From positions 24,366,001-24,430,000 of the forward strand of contig OZ316894.1 of NCBI GenBank assembly GCA_973895155.1: 64,000 nt of DNA. Reading direction: 5' to 3'. Positions 23,092 through 34,044 of the stretch are shown here, one piece after another; the first letter of the stretch is position 1; each line of letters starts with the position of its first letter. A program made the translations under genes and the position numbers. The notes beneath the pieces are model-generated. The model was not told the origin of the DNA. It saw only the letters and a list, made by a program, of their open reading frames with translations, and made no database searches. The stretch is from Marsupella aquatica (taxonomy: Eukaryota; Marchantiophyta).

Positions 23092-26000
23092 ATGTTCAGT
23101 TGGTATTCAGGCGCGGGCTCTTCGAGCGCGTCTAGCTCGAAGAGACTCAAAGTAGATGCTCGGAAGGTGTGCTACTCTGTAAACCCAAATTCTCTCATGA
23201 CATTGTGTTACTCGCTCCAGTCTTTCTTACAAGTGAAGAGATTGAATTTTCTATACACTGCTGCCTGCATTGGTGAACGAGAAAGTATTAAAAGAATAAT
23301 AAGATGTTGAGGGAGTGATTGTGGTCACTTTGACAATCTATCACTTAATATCCTCAAGCCGTGTTTATGGTGTTCTCTCTAGACTGTTAAGGTGAAGCTC
23401 ATAAAACTGTGTCCGATAATAGTTCCCTTGTTTTTGGATTGGTTATCCTGGCAGGTGAATGATTCCTTGTTTGAGTTGAGGAAGCCATCAGGCACTCCGA
23501 CCATGGAGATTTTGTTTTTCCATGGCCTCCAATTTGGGGACTTATCAGATGCACATCTACGCACTTGGGAAAGTGAGGATGGTTGCTCCCTCTGGCCTCA
23601 AAAGTGGTTGGTGGAGGAGTTTCCTACAGCTCGTATATTATGTGTTTCCTACCATGGGGGTGTGGAGAAGAGCTCTGGCGGGAGCTTTGACATGCACATC
23701 ATAGTTGAAAACCTGCTCTCTGATTTCATGCAGGAAGGCATAGGACAAAGTCCCAATTGTCCTGTTGTCTTGGTTGGTTATTGTTTCGGAGGCTTGGTGA
23801 TAAAAAAAGTCTGTTTGCAAGCAAATATTAACCAAAAGTTTGTAAGAGTTGAGAGTGAGAAGTCAAAGATGGAGACTTTCCTTGAGAATGTGAAAGGAGT
23901 GTTTTACTATGGTACTCCTCACCATGGGATTCCTTGCATAGACAGATTGATAAATTCCTCTCAGAGCCCGTTGCTGACTTATTTCAGAACGTTGAGCAAA
24001 GAGGCGGTCAGGCTGGATTACGAATTTGATCAGCTATGTAGAGTTTATACTAAGTGGAAAATCCATGGACTCGGAGAAAATCTGCCCACAAAATTGGTAT
24101 GGAGAAACTCATTACCTTCCTCAAGTATGTAATGGTTTGGTATCTTGCATCTAGTTACTCCAATACTTCTAGCATCTTTCATGACTAGTTTCATCTGTCA
24201 AGCAAGTTGTTTTGACCACGCAATTTAGCAACAAGGGGACCCTGCTTCTCCATCGTTATTAACGCTGTGACTTGACACCATAAAGATCCTTCCCATTCAG
24301 AGGTTTTAATACAATTTGCTTATTCCAAAGTCACGTTTTCACAGCAAACGCGAACCAACAGTTTGTTCTGTTTAGATTCCATTGGTTCCTTGGATATTTT
24401 AGTTGTAAAGCACCCAGGCGCCATTTTGACAGCTTTGTAAGATTTCCATCACTTAGATGGGTGCCTAAGTGCCTGGAAAGCTAAGATCTTTGCCTGGGAT
24501 CTAAGTGATTGAAATCACCCTAAACTCTATAACTTAGATGGGTGATTTCCATGTCTCTAATACTTTTGGGATGTCCTGCTCTGTTGTGTTTGTGCATGCA
24601 GGGCCTATTTTATGGTATTGTAGCCGCACCAGAAGAATCTGCAAGGAAAGGAGATCATTTTAATGTTTTTCCAGCAGATCATTTGTCTATTTGTAAGCCA
24701 CATGCTCAAACAGACAGGAGGTTCTATGCCCTGACAGACCTTCTTCACATCATTACAAAGAACTCCAAGGTGAAATAGCTCTATCCAATACTTGCACGTA
24801 CAGAAGATATTCAGGTTCAAGTGCTTACTATGCAATAAATGTGGCTTTAGTTCTCAGAGCAAATATTTATCCAAAGTACAAGCTTGCAGTGCAAGGCCCT
24901 ACACTGTAAATGCATTATAGTTGGCCAATCTTCAAGCTGCAGTTACTTTGGCGATTTAGTTGCTACTCAATCCGGCTGTGCATCTGATTAAATTGAAACT
25001 ATGTGATCTCTTCAGGTTGTGGTTCCTATTCATGAAACTCATGGACTTCCGGACTATCCTATTGAATTGGAGAGGGGTGCTGCAGATTTGATGCACAAGC
25101 TAAGTAGTGGAGCTATTCTTGGTATTTTTGGCATGGGGGGGATAGGCAAGACTACCCTCGCAAAGCAAATGTTTAACACAATGTCAAAAGACTTCGAATA
25201 TACTTGCTTTGCTGATAATGTCAAAGGCATCCAATTGCACGAATTGGAAGACTGGCTTCTAAAACATTTTCATCAAAGTGGAAAAAGGTGTGATGAGGCT
25301 AGAACACAGTGGTCTGACTTGAAGGAGAAGAAGACATTAATTGTCATGGATGACACGGACTCTGAATCTCAGTTGAAAGTTCTGCCCAAATTGCAATATT
25401 TTGGAAAAGGCAGTTGTTTGATCATGACCAGCCGTGACAAGGAAGTTTTTAAGTTTTATGAGAATTGTTTCATCTACGAGGTTGATTTTTTGAAGGAGGA
25501 TGATGCAAAGAAGCTCTTCTGCCAACATGCATTTGGTCCAGAAGGCATTCCGGACATTTTGAAGGAAAATGTCAATGCGATGGTCAAGAAATGTGATGGG
25601 TTGCCGTTAACCTTGGAAGTGTTGGGTCGATACCTTAGAGGCCATGCAACAAATGCTAAAGTGTGGGCGGAGACCATAGACAGGCTTCGAAATGTGCAAG
25701 CCATCGGGGGGGCTAGAAGGGACAGAGTGTGGACTTCAATGAGGGTAAGCTATGATGACCTCTCAGAACAGGAACAAGAGATGTTCATTGATGCCGCCCT
25801 GGTTTTCTTTCAAAAGCCATTGTATTGGGCCCTTGCAGCATGGAGCATTCCTGGTGGAAATGAAGAGACAACGTGGGCAAACTTGGTGAGCAGGTCGTTG
25901 GTGAAGGAAATTAACAATGCGGTTTGGGTTCATGAGCACCTGCGAGACCTTGCTGAGAATATTTCCCAGGGCATCATGGTATCAAACAGTGGAAGTGCAA

Positions 26001-29000
26001 ACATGACAGTGGACATGCTAAATGCCAAAAAGGTAGGCGCTATTCTCATTGAAGTGTTGTCCAATCAAGTCGGGCTGGTTTGTGAAAATTGCATCAAATT
26101 GGTCTTCTCCGCTCGGCTGTCGTTCACTACAACTCTGCTACCTCATCCTCCAATACTTATTAAATTCATGTGACTGCAGGCAAAAGCAGAGATCAAATCC
26201 TTGCTGCTCGAGTATATGTTTGAAAGGAATGACACAATCATTCGCTCTCCGGATGAGCTCAGAACGACACTTCAAGTCGACTCCTTAGCTGGACTACAAA
26301 AATTGAAATACATTGAGTTTAAAGGTGTTCTTTGCGAAGGTGAGGGAAAAGATCTCACAAGAAATCTCTCCCTTCTCAAATGGGACAGCAAAAATAGTCG
26401 ATACGGATCTCATATCGTTTACTCGACAAGGCCACAAAGTATGCAGAAATTTCAGATCAGCATCAACAAAATGAATTACTTAGCTATCCTTGAGCTAAAA
26501 AGTTTTGTGATCCCCGAAGCATTCCCCGCAGCATTAGGGGACCTCACCAACCTGCGCATTTTATCGCTGCGTGACTTGAAAGGGTTGGACCATCTCCCTG
26601 AAAATTTTGGCAATCTCTCTCGCTTAAGACGGCTTAAGCTAATGGATCTATGTTCGTTGATGTTGCCCCAATCATTTAGCAACCTACTGGCCCTTGAGCG
26701 TCTTACGTTTCGCCGCATAAAATCTTTGCACTTCCCGGAATCTTCAGGGGATGTTTCCTCCCTGGTGCTGTTGAGAATCCCCGACTCCTCCAGCCGTCGT
26801 CTCCCATTACTGAAAGAATTGTTCATCGACAGCTGCCCATTAATCAGGTGTCTACCCGATTTTTTGTCCCGACTCTCGGGACTCCAAAAACTGGTCATAA
26901 CGGATTGTCCTGGTTTAGCAGAGTTGGGGGATGCCTTCAGCAAATTATCCTCTTTGCGAGAATTAGATCTGATTAGGTTGGGTATTCAAGAGCTTCCTGT
27001 GAGTTTCGGGCTTCTCTCTGCGCTGGAAGTATTACGTATTAGGAGAGCTGGAAGATTAAGAAGTTTGCCGGACTGGTTTGGCCAGTTGACTGCAGTAAAG
27101 GAGTTGGAAATTGAATTGGAGGAGCTGGAGACTCTACCCAACAGTTTTTGCTTTTTAAAGTCTCTGGAGGGTTTGACTATAATGTGTCCTAAATTAGAAA
27201 GATTGCCGGACAGTCTTGGGGAGCACACTCGGTTGGAGAAATTGCATCTCACGGTCGAGAGGGTGCAGGCTCTCCCGTTGAGTGTGGGCGACTTGTTTTC
27301 ATTGCGTGATTTGGTGTTCAGTTCTTCGTTTGCTAAGCTGGTCCCTGATAGCTTAGGGCAGCTATCTTCATTGAAAACTTTAAAATTAGAATGCCCTCGT
27401 TTGGAGAAGTTTCCCGACAAGTTGGGGAAGCTCTCCTCACTCGAAGAGTTGTCGATTTCTTCATCAAGCTTGGTCACCCTGCCAGAGACTTTAGTGCAGT
27501 TGTCTTCCATGAAGACTTTAAGCTTGTCATGCGAGAAGATGGCAAAGTTGCCAGACGTTTTAGGAAAACTCTTCTCGCTGGAAGCGTTGTCAATTTCCTT
27601 GCCAATCTTGGAGAGTCTACCGGAGAGCATACGACAGCTTCATAATTTGAAGAAACTGACTCTACGGAGGGCTAACAAATTGAAAAGTTTGCCAGACGAT
27701 TTCGGCCAGCTCATCGCTCTGCAGGCACTCGAAATCGACGCTGCTGAGCTGCTGACGTCCCTACCCGACAGTATATGCCTTCTAAACTCTCTTCAGAAGT
27801 TGAGAATAAATTGTTCTAAACTGGGAAGTTTGCCGGACAAGTTGGGGAAGCTCTCCTCACTCGAAGAGTTGTCGATTTCTTCATCAAGCTTGGTCACCCT
27901 GCCAGAGACTTTAGTGCAGTTGTCTTCCATGAAGACTTTAAGCTTGTCATGCGAGAAGATGGCAAAGTTGCCAGACGTTTTAGGAAAACTCTTCTCGCTG
28001 GAAGCGTTGTTTCAATTTCCTTGCCAATCTTGGAGAGTCTACCGGAGAGCATACGACAGCTTCATAATTTGAAGAAACTGACTCTACGGAGGGCTAACAA
28101 ATTGAAAAGTTTGCCAGACGATTTCGGCCAGCTCATCGCTCTGCAGGCACTCCAAATCGACGCTGCTGAGCTGCTGACGTCCCTACCCGACAGTATATGC
28201 CTTCTAAACTCTCTTCAGATGTTGAGAATAAATTGTTCTAAACTGGGAAGTTTGCCGGACAAGTTGGGGAAGCTCTCTTCACTAGAGGAGTTGTCGATTA
28301 CTTCATCAAGCTTGGAGAGCCTGCCAGAGAGTTTAGTGCAGTTGTCTTCTATCAAATCTTTAAGCATATCATGCGAGAAGATAAAAAAATTGCCAGAGAC
28401 TTTAGGAATGCTCTCCTCACTAGAACACTTGCATATTATTTCATCAAGCTTGGAGAGCCTGCCCAACAGCATAATGCACTTGTCTTCCATGAAGACCTTA
28501 AGCTTGTCATGCGAAAAGATGGAGAAGTTGCCAGAAAGTCTAGGAAAACTCTCCTCACTGGAAGTATTGTCGATTTGCTTGCCGATCGTGGAGGGTTTAC
28601 CGGAAAGCATCGGACAGCTTCATAATTTGAGGAAACTGAGTTTAGAGAAGGCTAACAAATTGAAAAGCTTGCCGGAAATTTTTGGCCAGCTTATCGCTCT
28701 CAAGGGCCTGAGAATACATGCTGATGGGCTGCAGACACTGCCGGAGAGTTTTTCCTTTCTCAAGTCTCTCGAGCGATTGTCAATAGAAGCTTCTAAATTG
28801 GAGAGCCTGCCCGAAAGTTTAGGAGAGTTCGGTGAGCTCACTTCTTTGTTTCTTCACGTCGACAGCGTGCAGGCTCTCCCTTTCAGTTTGAGGAAGTTGT
28901 CTTCACTTCGATATTTGATACTCACGTCTAAGGTTCTTAAGCTCCTCCCTGAGAATTTAGGGCAACTGACTTCGTTGAAACACTTAGCATTAAATTGTCT

Positions 29001-29697
29001 TAATGTGGAGACGCTACCGCATGCTCTTGGGCAGCTCTCTCAGATGACAAACTCATCAATCCAGAGTTTACCGGAGAGCAGGTGGCAGCCTCCTTCTCTG
29101 AGCAGTTTGACTCTTGTAGCGGGAAAAAGTGCGAGGAGCCTATTGGGTGGAATTGGACAAATGTCATCGTTGCGAAGGTTTCAATTTGATAGCGACGGGC
29201 ATGAGGAGACACTGGACCTCTTTGCACACTTTTCGAGTTTTGCACATAAGCTAATTCTCACAGGGCGCAATACACGGATCCTCCCGGCAGGTTTGGGTAG
29301 CCTTTCATTGTTGAAGGACCTGACTCTTGAAAACCTGGAAATAATGAAGACATTACCGGATGAAATTGGAGCACTCTCTTCTTTAGAGAGGCTCACAATT
29401 AGATCTTGTCATGCGTTGGAGAGCCTTCCGGACAGTTTAGGGCAAGTTTCTTCTCTAATAGTCGTCAGGCTTGAGATTTGCGGGAGACTCAAGAGTCTGC
29501 CAGACTCCTTGGGAAGGCCCTTCTCGACTCAACAGGCATTGCTGCAAGAAAACCAAAGTGACGAGATCAGGGAGCAAGCAGAGGAGTCCTCCAATACAAA
29601 GAAAACGGAGGCAATGCGGCTAGTCATTACAAGTTGTCCTTTACTTGATGACTCGGTGCTGGACAGTTTGGGCTGGATGTTGATGTCCAAATCATAG
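23092..29697 (+). CDS. Alpha/beta-hydrolase-NB-ARC-LRR immune receptor (HNL type), frameshifted
   Basis: Five exons fit splice signals and phase: 23092-23166, 23455-24096, 24602-24769, 25016-26032 and from 26180. Residues about 40-290 form a SERAC1/DUF676-like alpha/beta-hydrolase: FFHG (46-49), the elbow GYCFGG with Cys135 where Ser is usual, and DHLSICKP with the likely catalytic His266. The NB-ARC follows: P-loop GMGGIGKTT (334-342), kinase-2 LIVMDD (403-408), RNBS-B LIMTSRD, GLPL (490-493), and VHE (600-602) in place of MHD. Exon 5 encodes many plant-type LRRs (LP.SLG.LSSLE.L.I). A 2-bp insertion at about 28011 shifts the frame, so translation stops at 28072 (about 1264 residues). The LRRs continue in the next frame to a stop at 29697, with further repeats to the end. 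It is either a recent pseudogene or truncated allele, or an assembly error. The role inferred from the family is intracellular pathogen sensing. Exon 1 is the least certain part. Confidence 0.85.
24424..24565. repeat. Hairpin-forming insert (MITE-like) in intron 2 of the receptor gene
   Basis: The string gatttccatcacttagatgg is followed about 50 bp later by its approximate inverse (tctaagtgattgaaatc), and again by a direct copy (acttagatgggtgatttcc). The inverted and direct copies together suggest a small non-autonomous element or a partial duplication of one. Confidence 0.5.
27416..28257 (+). repeat. 420-bp tandem duplication inside the LRR exon
   Basis: Unit 1 (27416-27835, 420 bp, 140 codons) and unit 2 (27836-28257, 422 bp) differ by two substitutions (gaa/caa near 27732, aag/atg near 27798) and a 2-bp 'tt' insertion at about 28011. 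A third, clearly diverged unit follows from 28258. Each unit covers about six LRRs. The duplication alone would keep the frame; the insertion destroys it. Confidence 0.95.
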
Positions 29698-32600
29698 CTA
29701 TTATTATTATTCACAGCGATCCCTCTCTGTTCCATATTGCGTTGGACCGGAGAGGTGCTACGAACGATATCTGCGAAGTGAGGACAGAGCCCGTGGTTGA
29801 GTCAGGTCAGGAACCTGCAATCATTGTGTGAATTCAATCCTTGCAGTTACTTCAATCGATGGAAGAAGGCGGATATAATGGCCCACAACTCTCGTGAATT
29901 TTGTTACACTGGTAGATTTTGCAGTGTGTATGTGCCTTGATTTAAAGAAGTTTGTTTTGAATTACCTTCGAGCAGTTCCTTCATGGATTCATCGATAACG
30001 TCAGGAACAGCTGCGATTCCCGTTTAAGTATTAAGCTGATCTCTAGCATGGATACAGATATGCCGGAAATGACAGTGAGCTCTGTTGAATTTTTGTTATA
30101 AAGGCAAGCTTCGGCCAAGTATCTTGCGGTTCACACGCTCTGCATATGGTCGCTCGCGTCTAAATTGTTAACTTCAGTCAATTGGTTTGTCTTGCAGGTT
30201 TGAAATGCAGCATCCACTCCATGGTTCAGATGATCTGCATTTGTCCCGTTTGGAGAAACCTAATTGTCAAAGTATGAGCACAACATTAAGGTGGAGCTTG
30301 ACATAGTTCAGCAACGGTTTTCTCACCGAATCGATGGGGTTTCTTTTTATGGGAATTATGCAGACAGTACGTCTTGCCATGGGCAGATGTTTGACTTCGG
30401 CGAGTATGCATTATGTTTTCAAGCTAGGTTTCTGTGAAAGAAGCATGGGGTAATGAAATCGTCAGCAGTGCTTTCTAGGTGGGCCAGGCACATGGCATTT
30501 GACTCAGAGTATGTGTTGCACAAAAGTCAGAACACAGCAGAAGAACAAAGATGTACTACACTTTCAATGAAGGGAGACTTTCCTGCATTTCCCTTTCGAA
30601 GTCTTTGGATGTCCTGTTATCTTTGATTTAGGACTTTGCAGGCTGCCACGTTGGAGGGTACTTCAGAATGTGCCAACCGCAAACAGAAAATCTACCTCGG
30701 GGAAGTTCTGGCGCATTAAAGTAGTAAGTTGTTCTCCCAAACCTTGTTGTAGCTTTCAAACAGTTGCTCCCAGTTTTTTCTAAGCTCTGAACTGTTGACT
30801 TTACGAGTACATCTCGAATAGAGCGACCGGGAGGTGCTGGAATTCTATAGTTGGCTTATGCATCAAGTACATGTTATCTTGCAGCTATCAGAGTCACCCT
30901 GGCTACTATTGAGGACGACCAAAAGGTATTACTAATGAGGACCAACATTGCCATGAGGTTCCTGACATGCAAAATGATGAGCTGCCTCATGATGGGGTTT
31001 CTTGCTTATAATATGTCGCAAATTGATCATGAGTTGAAATCTGGATAAGTGCCATATTCAACACTCGCAATGCTTCTGCTCTGTCCCACCAACCAACCAA
31101 TTATGTGGATGTCATTATTTTCCAATTGCATCGTGTCCTTGTTATGTTAGGATTTATTCTTAGGTCTAGAATTACGACTGTATTGTAGTTAAGGTTAATC
31201 TTAGTCGTAAACTTGATTAGGTTAATTATGCTGCGCACACTCTATAACCAAACAATGTTTGTTTGAAGAGTGAAACTCAGGTTCATTGTTACGAAGTTAG
31301 TTAAGAGATAGAGAAAGCTTACGCTGTGGATACTTGATATGGTTGGTCGATCTAGAGTGCAATAAAGCTCATGTGTGTTCCCGTGGACGTAGTCTCATGT
31401 GGAGATGAATCACATATTTCTCTGTGTTAACTCTTGTGCGTTGGATGATTCATGGACTTGCCGTTACGATTGTCGTCTATGCTATACATAACTTGTTATT
31501 TTTGTCCTGAGTTTGTTTTGTGATCTCCCAATTGCGTCGCAACACAGAGTTTGTGCCTCTGGACATAAGTATGTATCATTTTCCTTATTTTGAATTCACT
31601 TAGCAGCCAATCAAACCAGGTCCATGGTCTGCAGGCATTCAGAAAGCCTTGAATAATCTTTATGATATGTGTTTCAGCAAAGTTGGTTTCCTTTTGGTTG
31701 CATTGTTTGAAAACCATACGTAAGTTTTCTCGAGCGTGGAAGGACAGTGGAGGAGACCGGGGGTACCAAGTAACATGTAGATAATATGTGACGTAAGAAT
31801 GTACTCATATTCTTTAGATTAGAGTCTTGCAAAAGGGAGAATGGGGAAAGGAGTTGTCTATTATAGTAAAGAATCGCTTGCTTTGATTGTCTTAGGTGGC
31901 CTGCACGTCAAAGAGTACTTAGATAGTGCACCAAGATTAGTCAGATTATTTGAGGGCAGAGCGTCTTAGCTAGCCTGGGCTCTTCAATATTTGTTAAATA
32001 GATTGAATGATTTGTTGAGTAACTTGATCAATTTCCTGACTTGTACCTGAGAATTCCTGAAGAACGTACTTGGCGGCCTCCAGTGGAATCCAGCTGCTTC
32101 CTTGGTGTTTTCAGCTTTCAGTTCCAAATCGGCTTGTTTTGCCACCCACCGATCTAGAAACTCGTCGCATCGTGTTCTCCCATGGTCTGAAGGCCCAAAG
32201 AAAGAAGGCTTTTGGAACTGTTATGGGTTTAAATTTGTCCCAAGTTTGAATCGCTTTGAAACGATTGCTCACTCCATCAGGTGCTCGAATCTCTGGAGTG
32301 AGGACTTATTAATCAAACAAATTGATATGGTCGTATTGCAAGTGTTCTCCAAACGACCCTCCGGCTACTTAACAGGCATCATATCTCCTGATGGCCGGTT
32401 CTTGACCCATTATCATGGGGTTTAAATCGTGGAGTTTAAGCTAGACATTGATTCCTCTCTTACTCTTTCCGAGACCACTTTGTTGGCTATTATCAAACGA
32501 GAAATCTGAAATTTGTCCTTGGGCGCCTTGACCATTTCCTCATCCTGTTCTTACGTGCTTTTGATGCCCGCTCCTTCAGGATGGATTTGTCCTTTCGGGT

Positions 32601-33520
32601 ACAGCAGTGAGGAGGAAAATATCCTGCTGCCAATGCATTTGGTTCACTTGTTTATCTTTTGTTAGGTATAGATGTTGAGAGGTGATTCGAGATGTTTCGT
32701 GCTGAGAAAAGGCCTTCAAACAAAACTGGCTCTGCTCTACACTCGTGAACGGGGAGCAACTGAAGATCCAACAGACAGCACGTGAATGGAAACAGGCTCC
32801 ACACACGCCAATAAACGGAGAAACCAAGAACATGGATACCAATGCGGAGAAACCAAGAACATGGATACCAATATCAAGTCTGCAGATAGAAAAGCGCCAT
32901 GTCTGTATCGACGGGTCTGGAATGGTTTTTGCGTTTATGCATTTTGCTTATCAAGTGGTCGTGCACTATTGTAGCTGATTGGGTAATTTTTTGACTATCT
33001 ATTGAATCAAATCTAACTTCAATTGCGACGGATCCTGGAAGTTTAAATCGTAAATTTTGCCCGAATTCTTGTGTTTAATCTTTGAGGATCACGCCTCTAG
33101 AGTTTTAAGGCGTAATTGATATTTCGGATTGCTGCAGCTCGACGACGATCATGCCGAGGCATGGTCGTAGCGTACAATTTAATTAGAACCAGCTGTTTGT
33201 TTTGGACTCGACTGGTACTAGAACACAAAAAAGCGCAAAGGTCGCACCGACGGAACTTTTCTGATCGAGGTGAATACTAGTGAGCTTCGGAAAAGCCTAC
33301 TAACGATTGAAAGGCAGTCGCCCACGTACGTGAATCCATCCAATCAAAAAGCCTCAGATGTCTTGTGACAGAAGCCTACTGTGATCGTTTGGCTGCTTTT
33401 CAAAGTCTCAATCTCAATACAGATGAACTATTGCACAAGGAACGTGAAGACCTCAATTGACATAAACCTGCCGCCCCGCCTGCAGTTCTCCACCTCCCAG
33501 CTAGGCTGTTCAATTGGAGA
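29698..33520. other. Intergenic stretch with one short tandem repeat
   Basis: No supported gene. The 107-codon frame at 32102-32425 and the 65-codon frame at 30851 show no family motif. A 29-bp unit (ggagaaaccaagaacatgga...) is duplicated at 32816-32872. The first few hundred bases are presumably the 3' UTR of the receptor. Confidence 0.45.
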
Positions 33521-33527
33521 TATATTA
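33521..33527 (+). promoter_or_regulatory. Probable TATA box of the cysteine-rich secreted protein gene
   Basis: A tatatta element lies 56 bp before ATG 33583 but only 11 bp before the upstream in-frame ATG 33538. A transcription start about 30 bp downstream would exclude the first ATG. Confidence 0.45.
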
Positions 33528-33582
33528 ACAAGAGTGTTTGAAAGTGTCTCACTGTACTAGCGGGCGGTCAGGACTCAAGAAA

Positions 33583-34044
33583 ATGAAGAGCGTTCCTGAG
33601 TTCCTCGTCCCAGGTGTAGGTCTACTCCTGATACTCAGTATATGCATTGCTGCTCTCGAACCTGTTGTATCGACGCGATGGGAGCCCAATGCAAGCAATA
33701 TAGATGATTATACCGGTCTCTCGTGCCAGACCGACAGCTCTAGCCCTGGGGTAGGCGATGCGACCGCCTGCTCTACTACTCTCATCTCTCTGGGTAACCA
33801 AGGCATTCAGTGCTGTCAAACTGATTGCTCCACTCCCGCCGGATACAGCTGCACCACTATGTTGATTTCTGGATCAGCGGCCACTGACATATGTGGCAAC
33901 TGCGGAGCTTGTGTCCCATGTGACCAAGCTGGGAACTCCCTTGGGAATATCATCTCGAACTGTGCATCGGCCTCGGGCCAGGTCTCAGGCTACATTTTTG
34001 GCTTCACAGATCCTTCAATGTATGTTAGTGTCTATCACGCTTGA
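33583..34044 (+). CDS. Small secreted cysteine-rich protein, family not recognised
   Basis: A single-exon frame of 153 residues from ATG 33583. The upstream ATG 33538 would add 15 polar residues before the signal peptide and lies too close to the TATA-like element. The N-terminus has a clear signal peptide core (VGLLLILSICIAAL, about residues 11-25). The mature part has 11 cysteines, including a CC pair (IQCCQTDC) and a CGNCGACVPC cluster, and ends in a hydrophobic, Cys-free tail (GYIFGFTDPSMYVSVYHA). The pattern is that of an apoplastic disulfide-rich protein. It partly recalls small secreted fungal-type proteins, but I cannot assign a domain. Base composition is richer in GC than the flanks. 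Being intronless, it could be a retrocopy or a transferred gene, but this is speculation. Confidence 0.6.
   Translation: MKSVPEFLVPGVGLLLILSICIAALEPVVSTRWEPNASNIDDYTGLSCQTDSSSPGVGDATACSTTLISLGNQGIQCCQTDCSTPAGYSCTTMLISGSAATDICGNCGACVPCDQAGNSLGNIISNCASASGQVSGYIFGFTDPSMYVSVYHA

Noticed and set aside
26476-28841. Long minus-strand open frames across the LRR exon
   Set aside because: They are antisense shadows of repetitive Leu/Ser/Pro-coding LRR DNA. They have no independent motif and no splice logic.
33538-33582. Upstream in-frame ATG of the cysteine-rich protein
   Set aside because: It would put polar residues before the signal peptide and lies only 11 bp from the TATA-like element.
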